64,000 nucleotides of DNA, taken from the NCBI RefSeq assembly GCF_000737245.1, contig NZ_JPQU01000078.1:1-64000 (forward strand). Direction: 5' to 3'. The notes under the pieces are model-generated. The model saw only the letters and a list, made by a program, of their open reading frames with translations, ran no database searches and was not told the origin of the DNA. Below, one piece after another: positions 51,367-60,851 of this stretch. A program made the position numbers and the translations under genes. Numbering within the stretch: position 1 is the first letter of the stretch; every line of letters starts with the position of its first letter. The DNA is from Pseudomonas syringae (GTDB lineage Bacteria; Pseudomonadota; Gammaproteobacteria; Pseudomonadales; Pseudomonadaceae).

Positions 51367-52974
51367 ATGACCGACCAGACTACCCGCCTGCCGATCCGCC
51401 GCGCCTTGATCAGTGTTTCCGACAAGACCGGCATCCTTGAATTCGCCCGTGAACTGGAAGCCCTTGGCGTTGAAATCCTGTCCACTGGCGGCACGTTCAA
51501 GCTGCTGCAGGACAATGGCGTCGCAGCGGTGGAAGTCGCCGATTACACAGGTTTTGCGGAAATGATGGACGGCCGGGTCAAGACCCTGCACCCGAAAATC
51601 CACGGCGGCATTCTCGGTCGTCGCGGTATCGACGACGCTATCATGAACGAGCACGGCATCAAGCCGATCGATCTGGTGGCGGTCAACCTCTACCCGTTCC
51701 AGGCAACTGTCGCCAAACCAGGTTGCGACCTGCCGACCGCTATCGAAAACATCGACATCGGCGGCCCGACCATGGTCCGCTCTGCTGCCAAGAACCATAA
51801 AGACGTCGCTATCGTGGTCAACGCCAGCGATTACAGTCAGGTTCTGGAAAGCCTCAAGGCTGGCGGTCTGACCTACGCTCAGCGCTTCGACCTGATGCTC
51901 AAGGCATTCGAGCACACCGCAGCTTACGACGGCATGATCGCCAACTACCTGGGCAGCATCGATCAGAAGGCCGAGACCCTGAGCACAGAAGGACGTAGCG
52001 AGTTCCCGCGCACCTTCAACAGCCAGTTCATCAAAACCCAGGAAATGCGCTACGGCGAGAACCCGCACCAGAGCGCGGCGTTCTACGTTGAAGCCAATCC
52101 GGCGGAAGTGGGTATCGCCACGGCGACCCAGCTGCAAGGCAAGGAACTGTCCTTCAACAACGTGGCCGATACCGACGCCGCGCTGGAATGTGTCAAGAGC
52201 TTCGTCAAGCCAGCCTGCGTTATCGTCAAGCACGCCAACCCGTGCGGCGTCGCAGTTGCGCTGGACAACGAAGGCGGTATTCGTCAGGCGTACGAGCTGG
52301 CTTACGCGACCGATACCGAATCTGCTTTCGGCGGCATCATCGCCTTCAACCGCGAGCTCGATGCTGAAACAGCCAAGGCCATCGTTGAGCGCCAGTTCGT
52401 TGAAGTGATCATTGCACCGAGCGTCAGCGCCGAAGCTCAGGCCGTGGTTGCCACCAAAGCCAACGTGCGCCTGCTGACCACTGGCCAATGGGCCATGGAG
52501 CGCACCGCCGCCTGGGATTACAAGCGCGTCAACGGCGGCCTGCTGGTACAGAGCCGTGACATCGCCATGATCACCCCTGCCGACCTGAAAGTCGTGACCA
52601 AGCGCGCACCAAGCGAGCAGGAAGTCCATGACCTGATCTTCGCCTGGAAAGTCGCCAAATACGTCAAATCCAACGCCATCGTCTACGCCAAGAACCGCCA
52701 GACCATCGGTGTCGGCGCCGGCCAGATGAGCCGTGTCAACTCGGCTCGTATTGCTGCAATCAAGGCCGAGCATGCTGGCTTGCAGGTACAGGGTGCAGTC
52801 ATGGCGTCCGACGCATTCTTCCCGTTCCGGGACGGCATCGACAACGCGGCCAAGGTAGGCATCACTGCGGTGATCCAGCCAGGCGGCTCCATGCGTGACA
52901 ACGAAGTGATCGCAGCAGCTGACGAAGCTGGCATTGCGATGGTGTTCACCGGGATGCGCCACTTCCGTCATTGA
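51367..52974 (+). CDS. purH: Bifunctional AICAR transformylase / IMP cyclohydrolase
   Basis: A 535-residue enzyme for the last two steps of IMP synthesis. The cyclohydrolase part begins RRALISVSDKTGILEFAREL and includes GGRVKTLHP-like DGRVKTLHPKIHGGILGRR. The transformylase part includes KTQEMRYGENPHQSAAFY, CVIVKHANPCGVAV and SDAFFPFRDGIDNAAKVG. The ATG at 51367 gives MTDQTTRLP, as in P. aeruginosa PurH. A REPIN separates it from purD. Confidence 0.96.
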   Translation: MTDQTTRLPIRRALISVSDKTGILEFARELEALGVEILSTGGTFKLLQDNGVAAVEVADYTGFAEMMDGRVKTLHPKIHGGILGRRGIDDAIMNEHGIKPIDLVAVNLYPFQATVAKPGCDLPTAIENIDIGGPTMVRSAAKNHKDVAIVVNASDYSQVLESLKAGGLTYAQRFDLMLKAFEHTAAYDGMIANYLGSIDQKAETLSTEGRSEFPRTFNSQFIKTQEMRYGENPHQSAAFYVEANPAEVGIATATQLQGKELSFNNVADTDAALECVKSFVKPACVIVKHANPCGVAVALDNEGGIRQAYELAYATDTESAFGGIIAFNRELDAETAKAIVERQFVEVIIAPSVSAEAQAVVATKANVRLLTTGQWAMERTAAWDYKRVNGGLLVQSRDIAMITPADLKVVTKRAPSEQEVHDLIFAWKVAKYVKSNAIVYAKNRQTIGVGAGQMSRVNSARIAAIKAEHAGLQVQGAVMASDAFFPFRDGIDNAAKVGITAVIQPGGSMRDNEVIAAADEAGIAMVFTGMRHFRH

Positions 52975-52991
52975 TCGTTTGATAAAACACT

Positions 52992-53082
52992 GTGGGAGCG
53001 AGCTTGCTCGCGAAGAGGCCCGGACAGTCTGCGCATTATCCAGCGCCTGACATATTGCCTTCGCGAGCAAGCTCGCTCCCAC
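52992..53082. repeat. REPIN between purH and purD
   Basis: GTGGGAGCGAGCTTGCTCGCGAAG and CTTCGCGAGCAAGCTCGCTCCCAC form a perfect pair inside the purHD unit. Confidence 0.9.
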
Positions 53083-53140
53083 GGGGACCTGGTACAGGCA
53101 AATCCCCCATACAGAATTAGCGTCATCGAGGTTATTTGAA

Positions 53141-54436
53141 ATGAATGTACTCATCATCGGCAGTGGTGGCCGCGAACACGCTCTGGCGTGGAAAGTCGCT
53201 CAGGACCCACGTGTCGTGAAGGTTTTCGTCGCGCCGGGTAACGCTGGCACAGCCATCGAAGCCAAGTGCGAGAACGTCGCCATCGACGTACTGGCCCTTG
53301 AGCAACTGGCTGACTTCGCTGAAAAGAACGTCTCCCTGACTATCGTTGGCCCGGAAGTACCGCTGGTTGCCGGCGTCGTCGACTTGTTCCGCAGTCGTGG
53401 TCTGGATTGCTTTGGCCCAACTGCTGGCGCCGCTCAGCTGGAAGGCTCCAAAGCATTCACCAAAGACTTCCTGGCACGTCACAAGATTCCGACCGCCGAT
53501 TACCAGAACTTTACCGAGATCGAGCCTGCGCTGGCTTACCTGCGCGAAAAAGGTGCTCCGATCGTCATCAAGGCCGACGGCCTGGCTGCGGGCAAAGGCG
53601 TCATCGTCGCCATGACTCTGGGCGAAGCCGAAGATGCCGTTCGTGACATGCTGGCTGGCAACGCGTTTGGCGAAGCAGGTTCGCGGGTCGTCATCGAAGA
53701 ATTCCTCGATGGCGAAGAAGCCAGCTTCATCGTCATGGTCGATGGCAAGAATGTCCTGCCAATGGCCACCAGCCAGGATCACAAACGTGTAGGCGACGGC
53801 GACAGCGGTCCTAATACGGGCGGCATGGGCGCGTACTCCCCTGCTCCCGTGGTGACGGCCGAAGTTCACCAGCGCGTAATGGATCTGGTCATATGGCCGA
53901 CTGTCCGAGGCATGGCTGACGAAGGTAACGTTTACACCGGCTTCCTCTATGCTGGTTTGATGATCGACAAGGCGGGCAACCCCAAGGTTATCGAGTTCAA
54001 CTGCCGCTTTGGCGATCCGGAAACCCAACCGGTAATGCTGCGTCTGCAATCGAGTCTGGTCTTGCTGGTCGAGGCCGCGCTGGCCCAGGCGCTGGACAAA
54101 GTCGAAGCTCAGTGGGATCCACGCCCAAGCCTGGGCATCGTTCTGGCCGCTGGCGGCTACCCGGGCGATTACGCCAAGGGTGCAGCCATCAAAGGCTTGA
54201 GCGACGCCGCGCAGTTGCCGGGCAAAGTGTTCCACGCCGGTACTGCCTCGCAAGAGGGTGAAGTCGTGACTAGCGGTGGACGAGTGCTGTGTGCAACGGC
54301 GCTGGGTGAAACCGTAGGCGATGCGCAAAAACACGCCTATGCTCTGGCCACCAGAATCGATTGGGAAGGTTGTTTCTACCGCAACGACATTGGCTATCGC
54401 GCCATTGCCCGCGAGCGCGGCGAAGACCAGGAATAG
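53141..54436 (+). CDS. purD: Phosphoribosylamine-glycine ligase
   Basis: A 431-residue ATP-grasp enzyme. It begins MNVLIIGSGGREHALAWKVA, then GPEVPLVAGVVDLFRSRGLD, the ATP-binding segment IVIKADGLAAGKGVIVAM, SQDHKRVGDGDSGPNTGGMG and EFNCRFGDPETQPVM. It makes GAR in purine synthesis. The ATG follows GAGGTTATTTGAA. The order purH-purD-retS matches P. aeruginosa. Confidence 0.96.
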   Translation: MNVLIIGSGGREHALAWKVAQDPRVVKVFVAPGNAGTAIEAKCENVAIDVLALEQLADFAEKNVSLTIVGPEVPLVAGVVDLFRSRGLDCFGPTAGAAQLEGSKAFTKDFLARHKIPTADYQNFTEIEPALAYLREKGAPIVIKADGLAAGKGVIVAMTLGEAEDAVRDMLAGNAFGEAGSRVVIEEFLDGEEASFIVMVDGKNVLPMATSQDHKRVGDGDSGPNTGGMGAYSPAPVVTAEVHQRVMDLVIWPTVRGMADEGNVYTGFLYAGLMIDKAGNPKVIEFNCRFGDPETQPVMLRLQSSLVLLVEAALAQALDKVEAQWDPRPSLGIVLAAGGYPGDYAKGAAIKGLSDAAQLPGKVFHAGTASQEGEVVTSGGRVLCATALGETVGDAQKHAYALATRIDWEGCFYRNDIGYRAIARERGEDQE

Positions 54437-54455
54437 TCTTGCGTCGAGCTATCTT

Positions 54456-54485
54456 CAGGGTCGGCAGTTATTCATGCCGGCCCTG
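54456..54485. other. Hairpin between purD and retS
   Basis: CAGGGTCGGCA pairs with TGCCGGCCCTG (one G-U pair) around an eight-base loop. No T-run follows, so it is a weak or Rho-assisted transcript end or an mRNA structure. Confidence 0.5.
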
Positions 54486-54553
54486 ACGGTTCGAATTTAC
54501 GACTTCACTGTTTCACAACGTTATAAGGCATTCATCTACGAAGGGATTTCATT

Positions 54554-57343
54554 GTGCGCTGGCTCAGGATTGCCAAAAGTTTGACCGTCGGGCTGCTGGC
54601 CCTGCTCTTCGTGCTATCGGCCCATGCCGAGCCGAGTGCAGGCTGGTCAACATTGCTCGACAACCAGGCAAGCCTGCAACTGAGTGATGTCCGCTCCGCC
54701 CGCTATCAGAATGAATTCAGCCCCACAGGGCTAGATCAGGTGACTGCCGCCGATCGCAACGGCGCGCTGTGGCTGCACTACCGCATGCAGCCTGAAGAAC
54801 ACGAGCAGCTGCTGCGCATCTTTGCCCCGGATCTAGCCAGTCTGGACCTCTATGTCCTGGACGGTGAAAACATCGTCAATCATTCCCGCACCGGCAACGA
54901 CGTGCCACCGCAGAACCAGGTTCTGCGGGCCACCGACTTCATGCTGCCGCTGCCCCAGCGCAGTGCCCCGCTGGACATCTACCTGCGACTGGTTTCCACC
55001 CAGCAACTGCGCCCGAACATAACCCTGGAGCCTGCCATCCTCAGCGCTGCCGACGAGCGCGAGCCGTTTCTGTTCGGCTTGCTGTTCGGGTCGCTGGCGA
55101 TGCTGATCGTACAAAACCTGACCCGCTACGCGCACACCCGCTCCCAGACCAACCTCTGGCTGGCGGCATGCGAAGGCTTGCTGGCACTCAGTGCACTACT
55201 GCTGCTGAACCTGCTGACTCCCTGGCTCAAGACCTGGCACATCGCGCAAACCCCAAGCGCCCATTTGACGCTGCTGCTGGCGGCAATAACGGGCCTGAAA
55301 TACACCCAAAGCTTCTTTTCCCTCCATCAGAACGTGCTGCTCAACCGGCTATTGATGGGCAGCATGCTGACGATCACGCTGGGCGGGTTACTGGTGTTTT
55401 TCGTCGATACGCTACCGCTGAACCTGGCGACGTTCGCGCTGGTGACCTTGTCGACGTTGAGTATCCTCCTGACATCGGCATGGCATTGGCAGCGTGGCTA
55501 CTCGCCTGCGCGGTTGTTTGTGGTCGCGATGGTGACGTTCAACATTGGCTGCCTGGTGATCCTGCCTGCCCTGCTGTGGCTGACCTGGATTTCTCCGCAA
55601 TGGCTGATTCTCACCTTGCTGGCAGTGTTCTGCGGTAGCGGTCTGCTCATGAGCATCGCCATTAGCGAGCGCCATCGCAGCTTTACCGAAGACAACTTCA
55701 GCATCAGCCGGAATGAAGCCGCGAGCACGGCAGAAATCAACGCCAAAGCAGAGTTTCTGGCCAAAATCAGTCATGAAATCCGCACCCCCATGAACGGCGT
55801 GCTGGGTATGACCGAGCTGTTGTTGGGTACGCCGTTGTCGGTCAAACAACGTGACTATGTGCAAACCATCCACAGCGCGGGCAATGAACTGCTGACCCTT
55901 ATTAACGAAATTCTCGACATCACCAAGCTCGAATCCGGACAGATCGAACTTGACGATGTGCAGTTCGATCTCAGCGCCCTGATCGAAGACTGCCTGAATA
56001 TCTTCCGCGCCAAGGCTGAGCAACAGGATGTCGAGCTGATCAGCCTGATCCAGCCGCAAGTACCACGGGTCATCAGCGGTGACCCGACACGCCTGCGACA
56101 GACCGTGTTGAGCCTGCTGGAAAACGCGCTGAAGAAAACCGACGAAGGCGAAATTCTGGTATTGGTCGCCCTCGACAGCAGGGTGGGTAAGCCGCGCCTG
56201 CGCATTGCCGTGCAGGACAGTGGCGAATCCATCTCTGCTGGCGAACGCGAGGCGCTGCTACAGGCTGAATTGCACAGCAAGAACTTCATGGCAGCCAGCA
56301 AGCTCGGTGGGCATCTGGGGCTGGTGATTGCACGGCAGCTCATCCTGCTGATGGGCGGTGAGTTCGGTATTCAAACCGGCGGCAGCCAGGGCAGCACGCT
56401 GTGGCTGAGTCTGCCACTGGACGCCAGTCGTCTTGAGCGTCCGCCGCTGGATCTGGACATCCCGCTGCTGGACGCACGGGTACTGGTCGTCGACGACAAC
56501 GATACCTGCCGCAAAGTACTGGTGCAGCAATGCAGCAGCTGGGGCTTGAATGTCAGCGCCGTGGCGTCTGGCAAAGAAGCCTTGGCGCTATTGCGCACCA
56601 AGGCACATCTGCGCGATTACTTTGACGTGGTGTTACTCGACCAGAACATGCCCGGTATGACAGGTATGCAGCTGGCCGCCAAGATCAAGGAAGACCCGAG
56701 TCTAAACCACGACATCCTGCTGATCATGCTCACTGGTATCAGCAATGCGCCCAGCAAGATCATCGCCCGCAATGCGGGGATCAAGCGCATCCTGGCCAAA
56801 CCGGTGGCGGGCTATACGCTTAAAACCACGCTGGCCGACGAACTCACCCAGCTCAATAAAGGCATATCCAGCTACAGCCCCGCGCCGGTTACCAGTAATG
56901 CGGTCAGCGTGCCCGACGACTTCCGGATTCTGGTGGCCGAAGACAACACCATCTCCACCAAAGTCATTCGTGGCATGCTCGGCAAGCTGAACCTGAACCC
57001 GGATACGGCCAGCAATGGTGAAGAAGCCTTACGGGCGATGAAAGCCCAGCGTTACGATCTGGTGCTGATGGACTGTGAGATGCCGATTCTCGACGGTTTC
57101 ACCGCCACCGAGCAGCTGCGCGCATGGGAAGTCGGCAATCAGCGAGTGCGCACGCCCGTAGTCGCTCTGACGGCCCACATCCTCACCGAACACAAGGACC
57201 GCGCACGTCAGGCAGGTATGGACGGACACATGTCCAAACCGGTGGAGCTGTCCCAACTGCGCGAACTGGTCGAGCACTGGGTCGCACAGCGCGACAAGAT
57301 CCGGGCGTCGACCTCAGTCGGCAACCTCTATCAACAAAATTGA
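54554..57343 (+). CDS. retS: Hybrid sensor kinase RetS
   Basis: A 929-residue inner-membrane protein. It has a signal peptide (LTVGLLALLFVLSAHA), a periplasmic 7TMR-DISMED2 domain (residues about 30-170), seven membrane helices (about 175-385), the kinase with phosphoacceptor box FLAKISHEIRTPMNG near residue 405, and two receivers starting near 642 (VLVVDDND, DQNMPGMTG) and 792 (ILVAEDN, MDCEMPILDG). In P. aeruginosa RetS opposes GacS and so controls RsmY/RsmZ, biofilm and type VI secretion. GTG 54554 is the start, placed directly before the signal peptide; AAGGGA lies upstream. Confidence 0.93.
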   Translation: MRWLRIAKSLTVGLLALLFVLSAHAEPSAGWSTLLDNQASLQLSDVRSARYQNEFSPTGLDQVTAADRNGALWLHYRMQPEEHEQLLRIFAPDLASLDLYVLDGENIVNHSRTGNDVPPQNQVLRATDFMLPLPQRSAPLDIYLRLVSTQQLRPNITLEPAILSAADEREPFLFGLLFGSLAMLIVQNLTRYAHTRSQTNLWLAACEGLLALSALLLLNLLTPWLKTWHIAQTPSAHLTLLLAAITGLKYTQSFFSLHQNVLLNRLLMGSMLTITLGGLLVFFVDTLPLNLATFALVTLSTLSILLTSAWHWQRGYSPARLFVVAMVTFNIGCLVILPALLWLTWISPQWLILTLLAVFCGSGLLMSIAISERHRSFTEDNFSISRNEAASTAEINAKAEFLAKISHEIRTPMNGVLGMTELLLGTPLSVKQRDYVQTIHSAGNELLTLINEILDITKLESGQIELDDVQFDLSALIEDCLNIFRAKAEQQDVELISLIQPQVPRVISGDPTRLRQTVLSLLENALKKTDEGEILVLVALDSRVGKPRLRIAVQDSGESISAGEREALLQAELHSKNFMAASKLGGHLGLVIARQLILLMGGEFGIQTGGSQGSTLWLSLPLDASRLERPPLDLDIPLLDARVLVVDDNDTCRKVLVQQCSSWGLNVSAVASGKEALALLRTKAHLRDYFDVVLLDQNMPGMTGMQLAAKIKEDPSLNHDILLIMLTGISNAPSKIIARNAGIKRILAKPVAGYTLKTTLADELTQLNKGISSYSPAPVTSNAVSVPDDFRILVAEDNTISTKVIRGMLGKLNLNPDTASNGEEALRAMKAQRYDLVLMDCEMPILDGFTATEQLRAWEVGNQRVRTPVVALTAHILTEHKDRARQAGMDGHMSKPVELSQLRELVEHWVAQRDKIRASTSVGNLYQQN

Positions 57344-57419
57344 GCGTGGCCCCGACAGCCATACCGGTTGCGCCCTGATAGACTCCCCCCACTTCATTAC
57401 CTGCCGCCGAGCTCAAGCC

Positions 57420-58016
57420 ATGCTCCACGTGTTGTTCAGCGTTTATCTCAAGATGCTGGTGCTTTATAGCCCGTTCTTCGTTCTGTCCTGCTTTATCAGC
57501 CTCACTCGCGGCCATTCGCGCAAAGAGCAGCGTCGACTGGCGTGGAAGGTGGCACTGGGAACGCTGGTTGCCAGTGTTTTGCTTTACCTGTTCGGCCGGG
57601 TGATTTTCAGTGTGTTCGGCATCACAGTCGACGCCTTCCGGATTGGGGCTGGCAGCGTGCTGTTCATTTCGGCGCTAGCCATGGCTCAAGGCAAGTCAGC
57701 CGTACAGACCGACAACGTTCAGCAGGATGTGACCATCGTCCCGCTGACCATCCCGCTGACCGTCGGGCCGGGCACCATCGGTGCACTCCTGGTCATGGGC
57801 GTCAGCCAACCCCACTGGGATGACAAACTCACCGCGATTCTCAGCATTGCCCTGGCCAGCTTCACTGTAGGTGTGGTGCTGTATTTGTCCAACCACATTG
57901 AACGTATTCTCGGCGACCAGGGCTTACAGATTGTCAGTCGGTTGATGGGCTTGTTTGTGTGTGCCCTGGCTGCGCAGATTATCTTTACCGGTGTGCAGGG
58001 ATACTTAGTGCGATGA
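57420..58016 (+). CDS. MarC family inner-membrane protein
   Basis: A 198-residue protein with six hydrophobic helices. The signature PLTIPLTVGPGTIGALLVMG lies in the middle, and the first helix reads LFSVYLKMLVLYSPFFVLSCFI. MarC/NAAT proteins have no agreed function. It lies after retS as in P. aeruginosa (PA4857). Its end overlaps the end of the first gene of the accessory patch by 12 bases, on opposite strands. Confidence 0.88.
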   Translation: MLHVLFSVYLKMLVLYSPFFVLSCFISLTRGHSRKEQRRLAWKVALGTLVASVLLYLFGRVIFSVFGITVDAFRIGAGSVLFISALAMAQGKSAVQTDNVQQDVTIVPLTIPLTVGPGTIGALLVMGVSQPHWDDKLTAILSIALASFTVGVVLYLSNHIERILGDQGLQIVSRLMGLFVCALAAQIIFTGVQGYLVR

Positions 58017-58775
58017 GGACGATCCGCACGTCTTATCCACAGTCCCATTCGTGCCCTCACTTTCACCCAGCTCAATGATCAGCGTCGAGCGACGGGGACC
58101 TAGCATTTCCAGAATCGTATCTTTCATGTCTTCATAGGGGTCAGCGTAAAGCTCGGTTGTCATGAGGCTGAGCTCAACATTACCAACGACCTGTTCTTGC
58201 TTTATTAGCGGCAAGATGGAAAGGCTTGGCAATGCACTGCTGGTTTTGAAGGAGATGAAAACCTGGGTCAAAAACGGTGCCTTATCGACGACAACCAATT
58301 GCAGCGTCACGGTGCGCGAAGACAAGTTTTCTTTGGAAGTGGCAGCCGCAAATGAAGTCTTTGGAAAGTCAGCCTGACTGGGTAGCGATTGCGTAGTGTG
58401 TTGCTCAAGGAGCTTGAGCGCTGTGCCATTGTCATTCTGCAGACGCGTGAAGACAGCTTCGGCCTGGCTGAGTCCCCCAGAAGAGATCTGCTTGCCGAGC
58501 GCGTTCTTGATCATGCTCCACAAGGAATCCTGTCCTTCAGGTGTGATGCTCCGCATCTCTCTTCGCGATGCTTCTTGGCCTAACACTACCATCAGCCTGG
58601 AATATTCCCGCAACCATGCCTCAGCATCGATAAATAGGTCATGCTGGCCCGAGGCAGCTAGCTGATAAAACAAATTACTCGTTAGTACATCATCTATAAA
58701 GTCCGGCGGCACAGCATTGCCAAACATAAACAGACCACCTGCGTTTACGAAATTACGTTGCATAACTTTGTCCAT
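58005..58775 (-). CDS. Unrecognised protein, member 1 of a local three-gene family
   Basis: A 256-residue protein without signal peptide or membrane helix. I do not recognise it. Near residue 50-65 it has the motif AWLREYSRLMVVLG. A beta-rich part follows (TVTLQLVVVDKAPFLTQVFI). Near the end lies PYEDMKDTILEMLGPRRSTL followed by IIEL. Both motifs recur in the two genes upstream on the same strand (58842 and 59985). It follows gene 2 by 66 bases, so the two are probably cotranscribed. The start may instead be ATG 58763. Base composition is less GC-rich than the neighbours. Confidence 0.65.
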   Translation of the reverse strand: MDKVMQRNFVNAGGLFMFGNAVPPDFIDDVLTSNLFYQLAASGQHDLFIDAEAWLREYSRLMVVLGQEASRREMRSITPEGQDSLWSMIKNALGKQISSGGLSQAEAVFTRLQNDNGTALKLLEQHTTQSLPSQADFPKTSFAAATSKENLSSRTVTLQLVVVDKAPFLTQVFISFKTSSALPSLSILPLIKQEQVVGNVELSLMTTELYADPYEDMKDTILEMLGPRRSTLIIELGESEGTNGTVDKTCGSSSSH

Positions 58776-58841
58776 TCCTTCGCTTATTCATGTCGTCATC
58801 AATGCAGAGCTACGACGGACCGTAGCTCTGCATATTTCACG

Positions 58842-59636
58842 TCAGCCTTTGAGTTTAATTTCAAGCAGCGTCTTACGTTGGTATTCCTTTAACTTGCTTT
58901 CGACAATGTCCCGAACATCTTCGTAACTTTCGGGAAACAACTCCATGACATTCTCCGCACGCTGAATGGCTACCTCAGACCGGCTCCACTCCCAGAACAA
59001 CACATTGGTGATATTGAGGCTAGTGCGAACATTCACTGCGCCCATCGCCATTACCACATCACCTTCCGGAGACTGAGCACTTGCAGCAATGGCGAACTTT
59101 GCGCCGTTAGGAGTTTTGCTCGACTGTTCAAACAAACGCAATGGTTTGTCATCACCCTTGAGTGCGTCCACCGTATCTCCCGCTATTTTAAGCAATACTG
59201 CAGCAGCAGGGCCAGGCAGTGCGGCGGCGATGATGGTTGACTTGAGAATGTCCAATGCCACCTTTTCCATGGTGAGATGCGTATTGCTGGCACGGTAATC
59301 AGTGGTGGACCATTCTGGCGATACCCAGCCACATAACGCCATCAATTCTTCGTATCTCTTGAACCACGCCACCCCGCCCCTGGGATGGTCACTGCTGGCA
59401 ACCAGCGAGCAGAACTGGATCGTGCGTCTGACGATAACCTTGTTTTCCCTGGACATGCCAGCCACGATAGAAAGAATAGTGTCATTACTTACCATCGCCT
59501 CGGGCTTGGCTTCGTCAATACTAAAGCTACCAATCCGGGAAGACGGCCGCGGCGTATTATCGCAACTCAGATCACAACTCCCCAACAACTCCCGCCGACT
59601 TTGAACACGGGACTCTTTAACCAATTCGCTTAACAT
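58842..59636 (-). CDS. Unrecognised protein, member 2 of a local three-gene family
   Basis: A 264-residue protein, no signal peptide. The shared N-terminal motif appears as AWFKRYEELMALCGW near residue 100. A hydrophobic segment (LKSTIIAAALPGPAAAVLLK, about 145-165) might insert in a membrane or pack as a helix. The beta part reads AKFAIAASAQSPEGDVVMAM, and the C-terminal motif SYEDVRDIVESKLKEYQRKT is followed by LLEIKL. The ATG at 59636 follows GGAG by five bases. Function unknown; the layout of an N-terminal helical and a C-terminal beta domain could fit a toxin or a structural protein, but nothing proves it. Confidence 0.65.
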   Translation of the reverse strand: MLSELVKESRVQSRRELLGSCDLSCDNTPRPSSRIGSFSIDEAKPEAMVSNDTILSIVAGMSRENKVIVRRTIQFCSLVASSDHPRGGVAWFKRYEELMALCGWVSPEWSTTDYRASNTHLTMEKVALDILKSTIIAAALPGPAAAVLLKIAGDTVDALKGDDKPLRLFEQSSKTPNGAKFAIAASAQSPEGDVVMAMGAVNVRTSLNITNVLFWEWSRSEVAIQRAENVMELFPESYEDVRDIVESKLKEYQRKTLLEIKLKG

Positions 59637-59984
59637 ATAAACTCCATTTAAATAAATCAATAACGTCCTTCGTGGACATCCTTAAGGTATTCCAAACGCC
59701 AAAAGCCGTCCAGCCGCCCCATAAACCAAGAAACGGTGGCAACATGCTATAACATGGACAATTAAACAAAGCCGGTTTGTCGTGCCAAGCCAATAAGGGC
59801 AAGGCCCTGGGAGTTTTTTAATAATCGGATCAGTACCACATCAGACTATTTCACACCGAGACGGTTAAACATCCCCTCTTGTACCGATGAAAACTTCCGT
59901 GCTCGGCATCGCAATATCTTAAAGCTAAAATGACTTTCTCCTACACGAAACACGGAAATCCTAAACTCACAAATCTTACCATCT
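59637..59984. other. AT-rich gap between genes 2 and 3 of the accessory patch
   Basis: A 348-base stretch with visibly low GC, especially 59870-59984. It probably carries the promoter of gene 2 on the minus strand. A 42-codon frame (59617-59745, minus) has no ribosome-binding site and overlaps gene 2. Confidence 0.45.
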
Positions 59985-60626
59985 TCATAGGTTTATCAAA
60001 CGCAGCTTTTCACGTCTGACACCGGAAAGCCGGGATCGAATATAATCTCGTCGCTCCGAATAAGCCTGTTCGCTGAATCTATATAGACCTCCCTCCAACC
60101 GGACCACCATCTCCCGATCCTCATCGAGATTGAATAACCCGCCGGAAAAAGTTTCAGTGCTCACTTGCAAGGCACAGACGGCTATCACTACGGTACCTTC
60201 CCCGATGTTTTCACAAGGAGCTATCTGAAAACGGCTGAAGGCTCCCGCACCGGAACCAAACTGAAAAAAGTGATCCGCGAACTGTTTTAATTGAACAGCT
60301 TTGAAGGATCGACGAGCCAGGTCCTCCAGGCCAGCGGTTCCGTTAATCCCCTTGACTCCAATATTGAGATACTCAAGCTCCCTAACATTATTGATTACCG
60401 TAGGTGAGTGATCAAAACGGCTAATCAGCTCGCATCTGGCGAACTGCAACTGCTTGCGGTAGTGCAACGTCCAGCCTGCCCACCGATCACGCCGGTCTAT
60501 CTGACCCGCAAAATGATCCGCATACATCAGCATATTCAGGATATCGGTTCGCTGATCGCGCGAAACACCTGTAAAAGAAACCAGATTAGTGGTGGTGATT
60601 ACAGCATTACTTTTTGCTTCAGTCAT
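59985..60626 (-). CDS. Unrecognised protein, member 3 of a local three-gene family
   Basis: A 213-residue protein, no signal peptide. An N-terminal helical part contains WAGWTLHYRKQLQFARCEL. The C-terminal part aligns with gene 2: SRFQIAPCENIGEGTVVIAV against AKFAIAASAQSPEGDVVMAM, and AYSERRDYIRSRLSGVRREK against SYEDVRDIVESKLKEYQRKT. Thus it looks like a shorter paralogue. GGAG stands eight bases before the ATG. It lies next to a REPIN and the cobalamin genes. Confidence 0.65.
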   Translation of the reverse strand: MTEAKSNAVITTTNLVSFTGVSRDQRTDILNMLMYADHFAGQIDRRDRWAGWTLHYRKQLQFARCELISRFDHSPTVINNVRELEYLNIGVKGINGTAGLEDLARRSFKAVQLKQFADHFFQFGSGAGAFSRFQIAPCENIGEGTVVIAVCALQVSTETFSGGLFNLDEDREMVVRLEGGLYRFSEQAYSERRDYIRSRLSGVRREKLRLINL

Positions 60627-60749
60627 TATCTACACTCCATGTAGTACCAGGAGCTTTGACATTAGTTAACGAGGCGATGATCGTCTACAGCCTTACAGCA
60701 TTTACAGATCCGTCTTACCGAGAATAGTCCTGAGCTTAAAAGCCACCTC

Positions 60750-60837
60750 TAGGAGCGCGCTTGGCCACGACGGTGTTTAAGTCAGGCAGAAGATTTCCCG
60801 CTGAAACAACGCAGCGCGGCCAAGCGCGCGCCTACAG
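60750..60837. repeat. Variant REPIN
   Basis: TAGGAGCGCGCTTGGCCACGACG faces GCGCGGCCAAGCGCGCGCCTA. The inner bases (TTGGCC/GGCCAA) differ from the TTGCCCGCGA type used elsewhere in the window. Confidence 0.75.
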
Positions 60838-60851
60838 GTACTTGTCATGGC

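Noticed and set aside
50983..53157. Long minus-strand open frame of 724 codons opposite fis and purH
   Set aside because: It is antisense to two certain genes and follows their codon pattern; typical high-GC shadow frame.
59617..59745. 42-codon hydrophobic minus-strand frame between the accessory genes
   Set aside because: No ribosome-binding site and it overlaps the start of the next gene; not enough support.
59796..59822. Hairpin AGGGC/GCCCT followed by T6 on the plus strand
   Set aside because: No plus-strand gene ends there and the stem is only five pairs.
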